A DNA stretch of 64,000 nt from Norana najaformis (GCA_964023275.1 OZ029927.1:15105952-15169951), one strand, 5' to 3'. Counted from the first letter of the stretch, positions 22,868 through 35,918 are shown. Notes: generated by a model from the sequence alone, not told the origin. Numbers and translations are program-made.

Positions 22868-25058
22868 GACACCTGCAAACGGTGCCAAGACGGAAAACAC
22901 CTCGACCAGGCGAGTTGTAATTTCTAATTGTAATTTGAGATTTATAAAGCGCCTCTTTAATAGAGGATAAACTCAACAGCGGTGCTTCCGACCCGAAAAA
23001 GTAAAATCACCGTTAAACAGTACAGTCTTCAGGCGCCTGCGGAACACTGAGAGGGACAGCAAGGGGCTCAAGTCGCAATTCTCGATGGAGTTAATGTTAC
23101 GTGTCATGAAAGCAACTTCCATAAATGGTCGTCGTATTATTCGCCAGACTGCGCCACTGCCGGAAGACGTCTAAATGCATTATACGGATTAAGCACATCA
23201 GCAGTGGGAAGCAATGTCACGTGAAAGTTAATGAGTAGCGGTGCTATCGTAGGCCTAACCCTGTTCAAGGGATGACCAGTGCGAGTACGCACCCAGTGTA
23301 CACAAGCGACTTAAATACACCACCTTGTGTTCCTTAACACTCGGTGCGTACTCGGAAGCGGCATGGAAGACACCAAGAGTTTAACAGGGCGAGTTCCACG
23401 CGTAAAAATCGCCCTACAGGCTCCTCTAGATACATTCTGCCCATTCTTAATATGACAGTGAGACACTTGACAAAATACATTAATTTTTTCTTGTGTAAAT
23501 GACCTGGAAAAACTTGAGAAATCTTGTCGTTCGATTTTACAGGTAACGATTTGTTGCTGCTAGTCTTCCAGTTCGACGAAAAACCACCGATTCCGTCTGA
23601 CTCCTCCTCCAAGATTTATTTTGCTGGTTGCCAACTTTGTTCGGTTAACTTTCTTGAAATACTCAGTTACAAGAAGTTCGTTACAAGCCAGTTCTTAAAA
23701 TGAACTACGGTTTTCAGTATTGTTTTTTCTTCATGCGTTGGTCCATCAGCCATATCTTAGTTTACCCGTTCCTTCCGTGGGACATGGTAGCCAACTGATT
23801 ACCTAGGCACTCGGCTTGTAACACGGAAAGTACGAGTTTGAATCTCCCCCGAGACGGTTACTGTGTCTTGAGCATACCCTTCATTCACAAATGCTCTGCG
23901 CCATCGATTAATGCTTAGCCATTATACAGCGGCGCCTAATAGATGCAAAAATAATAATCTGCAACTCCCATCACATATGTACATGATAACTAGCTACGAG
24001 TTTCCAAATTCCAGCATACACTACAGTTCACTAAATCATTTTAGCAAAAAACCGAGGGACGCAGGGGTCACCCAGATGCGGACGGGGAGGAGCTTATGCA
24101 CAATGTGGACGTCTGCATCTGAATTTAATACAGTTACTTCAGTGCACCCTCTGCCTTAAACACCGTCTTCAGTCAGACAGCATTCTATTCTGCCTTGGAT
24201 CTAATTAGAGTCCACTTTGCTGGACACGGCCGCATCAAAGTAACATCCCACAGCACAGTTAGCCCTGCAAAATCAACAGGGTAACCTAATCCAGGCATTA
24301 GTTCTCCCCGGAGTGTGTCCACCCGCAGAGGGTCTGGGGATGTAATGCCAACCACACACAAGGGAAGGATGGGGTGCAAAGTAGGTCATATTGCGGATGT
24401 CCTTTATGGATGATCTCGTCCAGCACATTCATTCATTCATTCATTTGTTCGTACAGTCATTTGTTCCTTCATTTGCCCAGAGCATCTAAAGAGCTGCAGT
24501 TATCATTCTGCCAAAGGTCATCTGGAAAAACATTGTGGTTGAATCCAATCCAGTTTCAGTTACCAGTGCTTCATACCAATCCTTGTCCTTAATTACTGTG
24601 TAACTGCACATCAGTAATTTTAAAATCTTTACATCATTCAAAAATTCTCCAGAACATCAAAAAAGAATATTCCCCAGAGTCTCCAAAGCATCAAAGAAAG
24701 AAATTACTCCTAAAATTTCAATTCAGACTACAAAGTTTGTATATATTTATCAATAATTCACAGAATTAATCTGCATCTAATACACATTCAAATATTAATA
24801 ATAAGTAAATGAAAGGCATTTGCAGTTATTCTTAAAACAGAAATCTCTTAAGACTTCAGAACTCCATAGAACTGCATCAACACGCGTTGTCCAAAACAAT
24901 TCTCAGAATTCCAGAACCGTCCTAGGAATGCCTCAAAAGTGATTTAATTTCAATTCTCAGAAAAATATCAAGTTTAACTGACCAAAAAATCAGATAAAAA
25001 TTGGTAAAAATTTGTCTACATGCATGAATAACTTTGTCTACATGCATGAATAACTCTG
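22868..25058. other. Convergent intergenic interval, troponin T to FKBP8
   Basis: It holds the 3' ends of both converging genes, an antisense retroposon tail at about 22905-22990 and a SINE at 23785. On the minus strand an ATTAAA sits at about 24943, downstream of the FKBP8 stop, and is a possible polyadenylation signal. A tandem 24-bp duplication (GTCTACATGCATGAATAACT) lies at 25014-25059. No further gene was recognised. Confidence 0.55.
23785..23960 (+). repeat. tRNA-derived SINE family A
   Basis: It has the head GTAGCCAACTGATTACC, the box GTACGAGTTTGAATCTCC, the body GCGCCATCGATTAATGCTTA and the 3' end GGCGCCTAATAGATGCA. Confidence 0.85.
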
Positions 25059-28000
25059 TCAAACATGAATGTATCTGTATGCTGTGAGTCCAAGCGACAC
25101 CAAAATTGCAGCTGCACCACCTGCCGCATACCACAGCCACTTGGATGTGTTCTGAAATTAACAGGAAAAGGTAGGTTTTCACAACCAACCAGCCAGCCAC
25201 CCAATCAATCAATTAATACCAATCAATCAATACAAATCAATCAAAACAAACAATCAATGTCAATCATTTAACGGCAGGCAATTTGTGACTGACTTAATAC
25301 AGAATCACAGGTCTGTAATTGTAATCATAACAGCACAATGATTTACATAGCACCTCCTCTTTGCAAAAACTCAGAGGCATTTTAGACCTGACAAATTAAG
25401 ATCATGGTTGAATAGCATATACAAGTAACTAAAGTATGGTCATGAAGCTCATGCCACAGGCTCAGTGGCAGGCAGCCTGTGCCAGATCAAAGGATGAAAT
25501 TGGCAATAGTTTAATGTATACGTAAATGTGCACGTTTTCCTATAGCAACCACATGGCCTTGATGAAAGGCCTGCTCATTTTTCAACGAATTAATTGGGTG
25601 AGATCTTTCACAACCACTGCCCGTCTGAATAAGCATGATGCCATATAAGGTCCCCGTGTACGGACCGTGCTAGCCCAAGATTACAACCTTTGAAATAAAC
25701 CAAGACCGGGAGGTGAACTGGCTTCCTCATGCATGCCTTGATGTACGTGTTAACCAAAATAGCTAACCAGGTCAGTTACTTTGTTATTCACTGATTGACT
25801 GCCCAAAATTGTCTGCAAATGGCCAGGATGAGTGGAATGATATCAACCACTAGACCGTTGCAACTTATAAGTGATGCTATGCTGTTAGGTGCTTACCTCC
25901 TTCTTTTTCTTGGCTGGTGCTTCTTTGTCAGTTCCAAGCATCTTCTGGTAGAGAGCCTTCTCTGTTTCTGTCTGTACCTTATTCTTCTTCTCCAACCGAG
26001 ACAATTCCTGGTGAATGATCTAGACAGCAATCAAACCATCCAGTCAGACCTCGTAAATCAGCTCAGTGTTATGACTGTAATATATCAGCACCTTTACGAG
26101 GTTCTTAAAAGGTGCTATATAAATGTTCAGAAACACACATATGTATATCTATGAACAGAGACAGGGTTCAGTTCTAAAGTACCAGATAAATTTTAAAATT
26201 CAGAGATGATAAGGCACTCAGCCTTGCTCCAGTCGCAACTGATCCTTCAGACTTGTTCCACATAGAACAGAAAACAAAATGAAAGTACCACAAATGGCAG
26301 ACAGAAGAAGCTGAATATACTTTGCTATCAGTTCTAAGCATAAGAATTACACTTGTCTTGCTTGGCATCAGGAAAGAAACTGGTTTCCAGAGAGGTTCTT
26401 TTGTGGTTCTGAGAAATTAGGAGATTTTGACTATTTTATTTCTGTATTTATTAAGTGCCACTAGCTAATTACAAAGCATCAGTCAACAACGCTAAGCAAT
26501 TGTGCGTGAAGGACTTGCTCAAGGTCCCTACATCACTCGGAGACTCAAACCTGCACACTACCTCTTACAAAGTCAGGACTTGACCAATCAGCTAACAAGT
26601 CACATGGTGTTACTAAAGGTCCTGCAGAGAAATTGCCTTAAGTGGTACCATACACAGTGCATAAAATTTAATGTCTATTTTCACTTACATTACATCACAG
26701 ACATTTCTTACCTTTGTTTCAGGCTCCAGCTTCAAGGCCCGTTTTAACAACGGGATGGCGGCAGATACATCACCCTTGTTCGCAAGGCACTGAAACAAGA
26801 AACTCATTGTTTCTATCTGAACAATCGTTCCACACAATAACTAATCAACAAGCATAAAAGGTCAAACAAATAAAAGGTAAAAGGCCATCTGTACAGTTAA
26901 CGAAATAAACTGCTCCACTATTTGGTTAACTATCTTCTGAGATAAGAGGCGGTACTGGTACAAAAAGAAGCCAATTCAATGTTGTTTATCGGTGTGACCA
27001 AACCTGTATGCAGAAAATAAAGCGTCACTTGACCTGATGCATCTGTTTGCAACCAAGAGATGCTGAATGGAACATATTACCTGCGTCGAGAACCTTACGT
27101 AGAAAAATTAGAAGAACAGGAACTGCATTTGCAAAACCAACCTTTCAAGATTACCTTGTTAGCAAAGAAAATGACGTGCAAAAGAACCAAGATTCAAAGA
27201 CAAAAGGAACAAATGAAAAGGAAGGAGGAAATGAAGGAACAAGTTAAGACAGACCTTTCCTTTCCTAAACAAGGCTTTAACATTCTCTGGCTGAACTTTC
27301 AGAACCACATCACAAGACTTGGAAGCTGCATCCCATGCTCCAACCTAGAACGTCGTAGAAATATTGCAAATTAAGATAAAGTCAACAAATCACACCAATC
27401 AAAGTACTAATAAAATAACATATAACAACGACTGATTTTATTTCTCGTTCTTATCTACCAAAACATATCCAACTTAAAATATTATCAGAACAGACATCAG
27501 TCTTCGTGACTACATACTTATTGTTTGAAGAATACTATACATAAAATCTACTTCCAACAACCGCCATGATTTGCCAGACTAAAGACTCCGTGTTGGCCCC
27601 CAGCAAACATTCATCCACTCCTCTGATTCAGATTTACTGAACTGCACACAATAAGTGCTCAAATAAAATAACAAAGACCACTTACTAACGCTTTATTATA
27701 AGTGCTCAAAAATAACAAAGACCACTTACTAACGCTTTATTATAAGTGCTCAAAAATAACAAAGACCACTTACTAACGCTTTATTAAATGCTCAAAAATA
27801 ACAAAGACCACTTACTAACACTTTATTATAAGTGCTTAAATAAAATAACGAAGACTACTAACTCTTTATTAAAGGCATTTTACTTACCTTCATCTGTGCT
27901 GCAGCCATATTGTTATGGCATTTAATTCGAGTATCGATGAGTTCTTGTAATTCTTCCGGCGACTCTCCATGTGACTCAAAATCTTCGTCTAGAGCTTTCA

Positions 28001-31000
28001 GTGCTCTGCATACCAATTAACCACATTTACAGCAGAACAGAATCAGCAGTCAACAGTCCACTTTAGTGTTTGTGAGGTTCTTGAAAGGCGCTATATAAAT
28101 AGCCAGATACATACATACATTATGCAATCATGCAATTATGTTTCTTCAAAGCTCAAACTCTCTTTCTTCCTCCAAGAAACACCTGAAAACTCACTATTTC
28201 TTATTGGCTTTCAAACATCTGGATATCTAGCCGTTTTTCACCTGGCGACTGACTAACCGCAACTCAGATTCGCATTACGTGTGACCTTGCATGCGTTAAA
28301 AAACTTAGTAGTAGTAGTAGTAATAATAATAATAATAATAATAACCAGGACATACAAGTTCTACACGTAATGAAACTGCAGTGTTCATGCACTCTGCCTG
28401 AACTTTCTGTCTGGACAGCGTAACAGAACATTTGCACACAGCCTCTTAAGAATTCTAAGAAGTGTGCAGCACAAGTCTCCCAAGGTTTATTTCTCATCAT
28501 GAGAAAATTGTTTATTTTTCCTCTTTTTGTTTCTCTGGATCCATTACTTGATGTACACAAACATCAAAATTTCAGTTATTATACACAAATCCTAAATGAA
28601 ACTTTTCCAAATTTTGGCTACAGAACAACTGCACCTTTCTTGTTTAATCAGTAAGGCCGAAAACAAAAATTCAACTCACCTTGTGTACGAGTCAATTGAA
28701 CGGCTGAACTCATTTCTTGAATAAAGATAATTTCCACGCTCACGCTTTTCATTGCTAATAAAAGAAGAAAAAGCCTTTTACACATGAAACTTTTAATTTC
28801 TTCAATGCTTCAAACTTAAATACCAATTCCATACCTTTCTGTCTGCCTAATATAAACCCCTTATTATTATTATTATTTATTATTATTATTTTTATTATTA
28901 TTATTATTATTAATTAGTAACTTCTATAGTGCTGGTGTATAATGCACAAGGCATCAGTGATGATGCACCAAAACAAAGCCATCATTACCTTAACTGAATC
29001 CTCTCAGCAACAGTCATAGCAGAATATTCTTGCTTGTCATGGTAGTCAATCAGCTCTATGATGTAGGATATGGTTGCATTTGGAGGAATGTCTGGAGCCC
29101 TGCAGGGCAAACGACACATATTTCTTGCAAAATTCTGTATATTCTGGATATATATACACATGTATATATATATACACACACATATATATATTAATCTGAG
29201 AAATGCAACGAATTTACTTCATGCAAATTCAGTTAAGCTTACGCATGAAAGTTAATAATGCAGTCAACAAAACCACTTGAAACATCATCTTGGGCACATT
29301 CCAACTGAGTCAAATGTGAACTACTGTACATGGCCTGTAGTACAGTGACCTCTAGTACATGCCATCATAAACTCAGTACACCATCAAACCTGTCAATTCC
29401 TGGAGTTCAAAATATAATAGAATGTTGTCTTACAAAGAGATGGCACAAAATATCAAGACAGTTACATGGATAATGACAACCAGATGTAACAACAAAGATA
29501 AACATTGGCAAACAATATGAAAACCAGGTTTTTACTCAAATGAACACCTAGGTTCTTACTCAAATGAACACCTAGAAGTGTAGTCAAACATGACACAATA
29601 GCAGATTTATTCAACATTTGCCTTTAACACAGACAGCATAGGTTTGAGCTTTGCCAAAACAGTCCTTTACAAAGACCCTGATCAAGTCATTCACATCCCA
29701 TTACTCAGTACCATTCTCAGTCAACCATAGTGCTACATAAACAAAGAAATAAAGCAGTTAAGCATTACCTGCCCAATTCTCCGTAGGCGAATCGGCTTTC
29801 TGTGAGCACTTCACACGTCTCGCCCTTCTCCATGAGCGCCACACACAAATCAAAGGCTTTTTCAACAAAGATTTCATATACATATTACACTCTTGAAACA
29901 TCTTCACAAATAGAAAGCTAGCATCAGAGAACGCAAAATAATTAAAGTCAAGCCACTAGTCTGCTGTGCAGTTGAGCATGCAAAAAGTGAATGTACTTCA
30001 TCAATACACTGAAATGTTCCTTGTTAGTTCTCAACATATCTGGTCCATCAAATTAAGCACAACAGTTTAAATGATCAGCAGCCAAAGACCTTGTCATCAG
30101 CCACTCTCAGTCCTCTGCCCTGCCACCCAATCTTCCCATCATCAGTACTCAGTAGCCAATTTCACCATAGGGTGTTAGCAGAACAGAAATCCTGAATTAT
30201 CTTCTACACTGGCAGCGATTTGAACCCCAAAACCCTGGGTTGACAAAAACAAAAAAGAAAGATATTCATCACACCCTGGATGAAGTCATCTTCCCCAAGC
30301 GTGAGGGACCAATTTTCATGTTTGTCGACTTCAGTCCCGTCTTCCAAATGACCAACACAGTTCACGGTCACCACATGACCCCGAACAGGACGAGACTTTG
30401 CCAATCCTTCCTTGATAACCTACAAAAAATAAACCAATTTTTAGCACTGCACTGATTTAAAAACAGCCGTCACAGGTCACCAGCGAAACCATCCCTGAGC
30501 TAACTGATAAAATGTAAAATAACAGCAGTTAATAAAAATGCCCTCAGTCTTGTCAAACACCACAAATTATGGTTTTATTTTTCTGGGAAAGGATTTCACA
30601 AACTGTATTTGCACAGTAAATGAAAACTGATGTAATATGTAACTGTTAAAAATACCATCTTGAAATCTGTTTAAAATAATTAGGTGTGGTCCTTTTGGTC
30701 TCATCTTTGGATGCCTATTCATAGTTTGCTTGATTGAACTGCATTATTGACTGCTATTTAGCATTCAATAAGAAAGCTTTAATTCAACTTCAACTCAATT
30801 CAATTCAAACCTCTAACTTTATTGAAAAGGTAAAAAAGGTAAAATGCTTGTACAGATGCCCCTGTAGAAACAAATCAGAAGTGTGGTCTCAAAGTCGAAG
30901 AATCATTCAACTGAGGTGCAAAGTGACCGTACCTTGATACTGTAGTAGTTCCAATGTTTAAAGACATCTTATGGCATCAGAGGGTGTTGATATCACCACC

Positions 31001-33420
31001 CTCCTCTTTCATCCAGGCTTGGAACTCGCACTACCCGAGTACGGCAGTGGCGGAGTTCCTTGACACAGTGCTTAGAAACTTGCACTTATCATCAAGAAAT
31101 TACAGGTGAAGATCATTCTAGATAGTTAGTTCATCAGTTGTCTAGACATTTGATGAAGCACCTTATAAGTACCTCACAAAGCACTGCCTACGCTAGATCC
31201 TAAATGATGTTAAATGAGCACAAAGTACATCAGCAAGCAAAACAAAGCACAGATAACAAGAAGAGTCACCAGTGGGGGAGTTCATGCAGACACGTGGATC
31301 CCAACCAACGGATTCTTATCCACATTTGACATAAGACACGATATTAAGAGTTCCTGGACTTAGATTTAAGATAGATTTAAGGTTAAGCAAAATATGCTGA
31401 ACTATCTTAATTCACTTTCGTCCAGACAGGTACACCAAAGTGCTTATAAACGGTTCTTCAAATTAGCAATTAAACCTTATATACACAGCTTATATAGAAA
31501 GCCTCTTCAAATTAGCACAAATATATAGAGATTTACATGTACAGCCTATTACTGTGTTTGAACAAATGCTGACCCTCTTTTTCAGTTTGTCATGACCCAG
31601 GATGTAAATCCAGCCGTCATCATCTTCCTTTTTGCTGACAGTTGGGCTGCCATCTATGTTGCTTGCTGTCTCAGTTGTTTCTTTGTTGTTGTGCAGAAGT
31701 TGGCATTCGGTTGCATGACCAGGCTCCTCTGGTTCTTTTATGTCATCTAACATTCGCTGCACTGATTCTAAAGTCACAATTCAATCCAACAATTAACATC
31801 AAACAAACAAGCAAAGTGGTTTAAACTAATTTAGGTCAATTTTTATTTTACACAAAATGTTAATTTATATTAAAAATTGCTTTAAATCAAATGCAAGTAT
31901 CAAAGGATTTCAAGAATCTACACAGATTTAACTAGAAGGGATTCAAACTCACACACTCCACATTACGATTGGTTGCTGTCCCCCACAAGGCTACTGTGTC
32001 ACACAAAGACTAAGAAGAGCAATCCCTTGAGCTTCTTGAGAGGCAACCATAGGTATGAAATATTACCGACTTCATTTTCTTAGTCTCAGCACATGAGGGT
32101 GGGTGGCACAGTCCTCTCCCTCACTATCTGACCTTCACTGACAGTGTACAGTCAGTGTGCTCATTTTCACTAGGGGTGCAATGAAATCAAAAATTTCAAA
32201 AAGAAATTTCTGTCCTGTTGGAGACTGGAACCCCCAACTTTTGGATGATGGCCCAGCATGCTAACTAGACTACTGCACACCGTGTCACACATATGCATGA
32301 CATTAACTTCAAAAACTCAAATTTCAATCTTTTTTCCAGATCCCAAATGAAAGCTCTTATAAGAATGCTTGCCTTGATCATTGAAATGGGCTTCTTTGCA
32401 GGCATTATGATCTTCTAACGCAGAAATCCCAACATTACGCAATTCTTGAGTTGCATCTTCCTGAACACCAATTGGACTATTGCCACTGACGCGCCCACTG
32501 AGTTCCTGACTGTTAATGACATTCTCCTGATCTCTCTTTTCCTGATCGTTATTGCTGCTGTTAACATCTGCTGCGTGGTGCTCGTGTTCAGACTGCCAAC
32601 ATTCCACCAACTTTGGAGAAGCTTTATCTGTCAATACCAGCCGATCATTTACATCAGTCGATTCCCTTGTATTCACTTCGTGTGCTGGTAACACCTCAGC
32701 GGACTTCTCATCATCAGTCTTCAGTGTATCTGCTGTGTCGTGCAACTCTGGAGAGACAAGGGTTGCATTTTCGGACAGAACATTACCAGTTGTTTCGTCC
32801 TCTTCTTTCGGAGGCTGGAATGCTGTGTGCGGCTCAGAAGCAGTAACTGTTTTGTGCACAGGCAACTCACTGGTTGACGTATTATTGACTTCATTTGATA
32901 TCTGTGGTGAAGCACATGGTTCTGAAGATGCATGAGTTTGTGCAACATCTGCAGACATTTCTTCATCATTAGGGCATTCTGAAGATGCAGGTAGTTCAGA
33001 AGATGCACTTGTCTCATGAGCTTGTGCAACATCTGCAGGCATTTCTTCATCATTAGGGGGTACTGAAGATGCAGGTAGTTCTGAAGATGCGTTTGTCTCC
33101 TGAGCTTGTGCAACATCTACAGGCTTTGTCGTTACACAAACTTCTGAAGAAACGGTTGACTCACGTGCTGGTACACTTTCAGTAGATTCTACGTGTTCCA
33201 CCTTTAATGCCTGTTGTTCTGAAGAATCGGCTGAGACACAATCCCCGTGTTTTGTTTCGTTGTTACTGACGGCAGTTACATCATCATGCACGTCAGCCGG
33301 CCGTATCCCTTTATTCAAAGGGGCATTTGTGTTCTCTTCCTCGTCGCTGGAATCAACGAGAATCTTGTCTTTTGGAGAGCGTGTCACAGTTCTTTCTACT
33401 CTTTCTGTTTCGACATCCAT
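25059..33420 (-). CDS. FKBP8: FKBP8-like prolyl isomerase/TPR protein, 11 coding exons
   Basis: Tail-anchored FK506-binding co-chaperone of the outer mitochondrial/ER membrane; the vertebrate protein binds Bcl-2 and Hsp90. Exons in coding order: 33420-32373, 31767-31574, 30419-30275, 29856-29769, 29099-28989, 28754-28680, 28005-27888, 27344-27255, 26789-26712, 26019-25897, 25151-25059; total 2163 nt, 720 aa, every phase consistent. Residues 1-390 are an acidic Ser/Thr-rich extension absent from the 412-aa human protein. An FKBP domain follows at about 400-515 (ENWSLTLGEDDFIQ, ALMEKGETCEV, RAPDIPPNATI). TPR repeats lie at about 520-660 (CHNNMAAAQMK, VKALFRKGK, AAIPLLKRALKLEP). The final exon encodes a membrane anchor, WLWYAAGGAAAILVSLGL, ending in YRYIHV. 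The first intron uses a GC donor. Identification is firm. Confidence 0.95.
25515..25735 (-). repeat. SINE family B (antisense) in FKBP8 last intron
   Basis: Antisense blocks include TTCCTATAGCAACC, CCACTGCCCG and AAGGTCCCCGTGTACGGACC, matching the 53.7 kb copy. The tRNA-like head has decayed to GGAGGTGAACTGGC. Confidence 0.8.
26075..26150 (+). repeat. Retroposon tail GGTGCTATATAAAT
   Basis: It has CAGCACCTTTACGAGGTTCT followed by AAAAGGTGCTATATAAATG and an ACAC/TATG tail. The same tail is found at about 20400, 28065, 48700 and 51880. Confidence 0.65.
26440..26605 (-). repeat. tRNA-derived SINE family A (antisense)
   Basis: TGTATTTATTAAGTGCCACT is the antisense 3' end. AAGGACTTGCTCAAGGTCCC and GGAGACTCAAACCTGCAC lead to the antisense head. 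Confidence 0.85.
27640..27875. repeat. 45-47-bp tandem repeat in FKBP8 intron
   Basis: Five copies of AACAAAGACCACTTACTAAC then GCTTTATTATAAGTGCTC lie immediately beside the 3' (low-coordinate) end of the exon at 27888-28005. The repeat contains CTTAC, which is a GTAAG donor-like string on the gene strand. Confidence 0.9.
28300..28345. repeat. (TAG/TAA)n microsatellite
   Basis: Trinucleotide repeat in an FKBP8 intron; a second (TTA)n tract lies at 28860-28915. Confidence 0.95.
30100..30240 (-). repeat. SINE family D (antisense, diverged)
   Basis: GGCAGCGATTTGAACCCC is an antisense B box. It is preceded by the decayed family D body (CAATCTTCCCATCATCAGTA). It lies next to the FKBP8 exon ending at 30275. 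Confidence 0.6.
31910..31995 (-). repeat. SINE family A head fragment (antisense)
   Basis: GGGATTCAAACTCACACACT is followed by an antisense head ending GGCTACTGTGTCAC. The body is missing. Confidence 0.5.
32030..32295 (-). repeat. SINE family D, near full length (antisense)
   Basis: The antisense head GGAACCCCCAACTTTTGG and AGCATGCTAACTAGACTACT lies at the right. The body CTTCACTGACAGTGTACAGT, CTCAGCACATGAGGG and ACTTCATTTTCTTAG lies to the left. It sits between FKBP8 exons 1 and 2. Confidence 0.85.
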
Positions 33421-33454
33421 TTCCAGTCAAAACGCAACAGTACCCACTCAGTTA
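33421..33454 (-). other. FKBP8: Probable 5' UTR part of the FKBP8 start exon
   Basis: On the minus strand TTTCATCTTTCAG precedes TAACTGAG, giving a plausible acceptor 34 nt before the ATG. A leader exon further upstream is implied but was not identified. Confidence 0.5.
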
Positions 33455-34211
33455 CTGAAAGATGAAATCACAGATCCATGTACAACATATTTTTGGAAAC
33501 TTAATAAACAATAAAATATGTTAAACTAAAAATTTCAGCCATCGACTACAGTTCAAATAACATCAACTTTTCCACATCTGTATGTGTATTAAGTGCAGCC
33601 AATTAAATTAAATGCCTACAATCTGATTAACAACCCACAAACTGCAACGTAACGTTGGTTGTTCCAATACCCTGTGCATACCGACAGCGTCGTGCTGCAA
33701 CAATGCGCAGTCTCTGTGCAAAAATTGACGATCCTTACAAGTACTTTGCAATCTTAAAAACATCAACTACGACCTTTGACATCTCGTGACAACGCGTCTT
33801 GGTATCCTTTATAAATAGTGCTCAGCCCGCATATTCCTACGTGCCTAACTGCATGACCTGAACCGCCTTGTTGATTTACGTAAAACAAAAGAAAAACACA
33901 GAAAATCTATTTTCTTTTTTAAACGATTCTATCTCAGTACCCAGAAAACGAAACACACGATGGTTAGATCGAGAACATTCGTATCACAGGTCACCGCAGA
34001 TGAATGAAAGACGGACATAGCTTTCATCGCCGTGTTCGTACAACGACAGGCGCCACCTGGGGCCTGTATGTTTCTAGTAAAAGTTAGAAATTTGGAAATA
34101 TTAAAATGTCTGGATGCTTCAGAATGCTTACAAAAATGTGCTATAAAACTGTATATTTTTATTATCAAGGCACAACCTAGCACAAACACAAAATTACATA
34201 CAAAACATATA

Positions 34212-34280
34212 GAGCGCCTGTGATTAGCCTGGTTCCTGCGAATTAGCTTTCTTTGGAGTTTACGACTACGATTACAATTA
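34212..34280 (+). repeat. LINE 3' end fragment
   Basis: It has GAGCGCCTGTGATTAGCCTG, TTAGCTTTCTTTGGAG and a tail ACGACTACGATTACAATT, matching the 35.1 and 57.3 kb copies. Confidence 0.75.
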
Positions 34281-34759
34281 AGAAAACAAAAACACGTAAA
34301 ATTTATGTTATTATAATCAGGTTACGTTTGTAGTAATAACTATCACTTGAAGCAGTTGTGATCTCTAGACAGACGCCTATATTAATATTTTAGTGACCGT
34401 TCATAAGCAGCTCTTGTTGTTATTCATTGAGAACATACATTCCTGTGCGACAAATTGTTTGGAGCAGTGAGGAGAACTTTTGCCCTACCCGAATTGAATT
34501 ACACCGTGATTACAACTTGATTATAGCTATACATGCGCTATAGAAACCATTAATGGCCAGCATGGATCCACCCGATAATGCCAATCTTTCAACAATCTTT
34601 CAAGCACAATATGCAAGAACCAATTATCATTTTTGAAACTTCCTTTAACATTCTTTAAACTCAATACATGTATTCGTGATGTGCATTCATGATGTGTATT
34701 CATGATGCATATTCATGTAGTTTCAATATGAGCGCTATAGAATTCCTATGCTTGCGCGT

Positions 34760-35690
34760 TCTTTCCTTATTTACTTGACCTTAAAACTGCATCACCCATC
34801 GCCACATCCATAGTCCATACTATATCAGACTACTGTAATTCACTTTTCATGAACATAGGCTCCACCCAAATAAGACGCCTTCAAGCCATGCAGAGTGCTC
34901 TTGCTCGTGCTATCACCAAAACCCCCAAACACCATCACATAACTCCTGTTCTTAAATCACTTCACTGGCTTAAAATTCCTGGACGAATCGAGTAGAAAGT
35001 CCTATCACTTACCTAAAACACATTTCATTCCTCCCAATCCTCCTATCTTCGTCAGTTACTTGAATCCAACCACTCCGTTTAACCCGCACCTATTGTACCC
35101 AATGACTGCCTGACTCCTGGATCTTGACCTGGAACCGAACCCTTTTGCCTATCGATTTTGTTTTGATCGAGCGCCTGTGAATAAGCTGGTTCCCGCGACT
35201 TAGCTTTCGTTGGGCGCTGTAGAAATCTCGAGATTGAGATTACGATTACGATTACCCGAGCTTCACCTCATCCTTAAAGCTTGACAATCGCTCCATAGCC
35301 AAAGCTGCCCCACCACTCTGGAATAAACTCCTCCCCAGAACTGCGACAGTTTTCGGACCCATCATACAAACTCACCGATGCTCCACCGCTTGCAATTTCT
35401 GCTTCGGCCTTTCACTAAAAACTGAAAACGTTCCTCTTCCACAGATTCTATCCTGACACCCCTTCTTCCTCTTATCTGCCTCTGCTCTCCAGCCCCAAAC
35501 ATCACCCACCGTAGCTGCCACGCTGTCTCTCTCCCTGACTCTTGGATCTTGACCTCAAACCGAACCCCTTTTGTCTGTCGATTTTGTTTTGACTGAGCGC
35601 CTGTGAATAAGCTGGTCACGGTGATGTGACTTTCTTTGAGCGCTGTTAAATCTCTGGATTACGAGTACGCTTACGATTACAACGGTCACT
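34760..35690 (+). mobile_element. 5'-truncated non-LTR retrotransposon with nested copy
   Basis: 34780-34995 translates, despite decay, to the C-terminal reverse-transcriptase region typical of CR1/L2-like LINEs: SDYCNSLF, RRLQAMQSALARA, HITPVLKSLHWLKIPGRIE. The reading resumes at about 35265-35440 with the usual LINE ending (a degenerate LWNSLP-like stretch, then KLKTFLF). Between them, at about 35098-35262, lies a second truncated 3' end of the same family, complete with (GATTAC)n tail, so one copy inserted into another. The outer copy ends at about 35690 in ACGCTTACGATTACAA. Stops show the element is dead. The clade assignment is from motif memory. Confidence 0.82.
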
Positions 35691-35918
35691 ATATAAAGAC
35701 CTATACATCATCAATGTTATTATGATTTAACGGAAGTCCCACTGCATTGTGGGATGTGTGTACCATCTACCGCCCACCGTCCTTGCCCACCAACTAACCA
35801 CTGATTTAAAGCGGATAATCAATGGTGTTTACGTAGACCAATTACAAATAGGAAGTTATGGTCTAGTGCTTTCATCGTTTATTTGACATTGTGCGAAAAG
35901 TAGATTTCTGCGCTAAAT

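Larger units (their letters stand above)
33455..35918. other. Divergent intergenic interval, FKBP8 to PXK
   Basis: This must contain both promoters, yet much of it is LINE 3'-end sequence (see 34212-35690). On the minus strand CTATTTATAAAGG near 33805-33818 resembles a TATA box for FKBP8, at low confidence. No additional gene was recognised. Confidence 0.5.
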
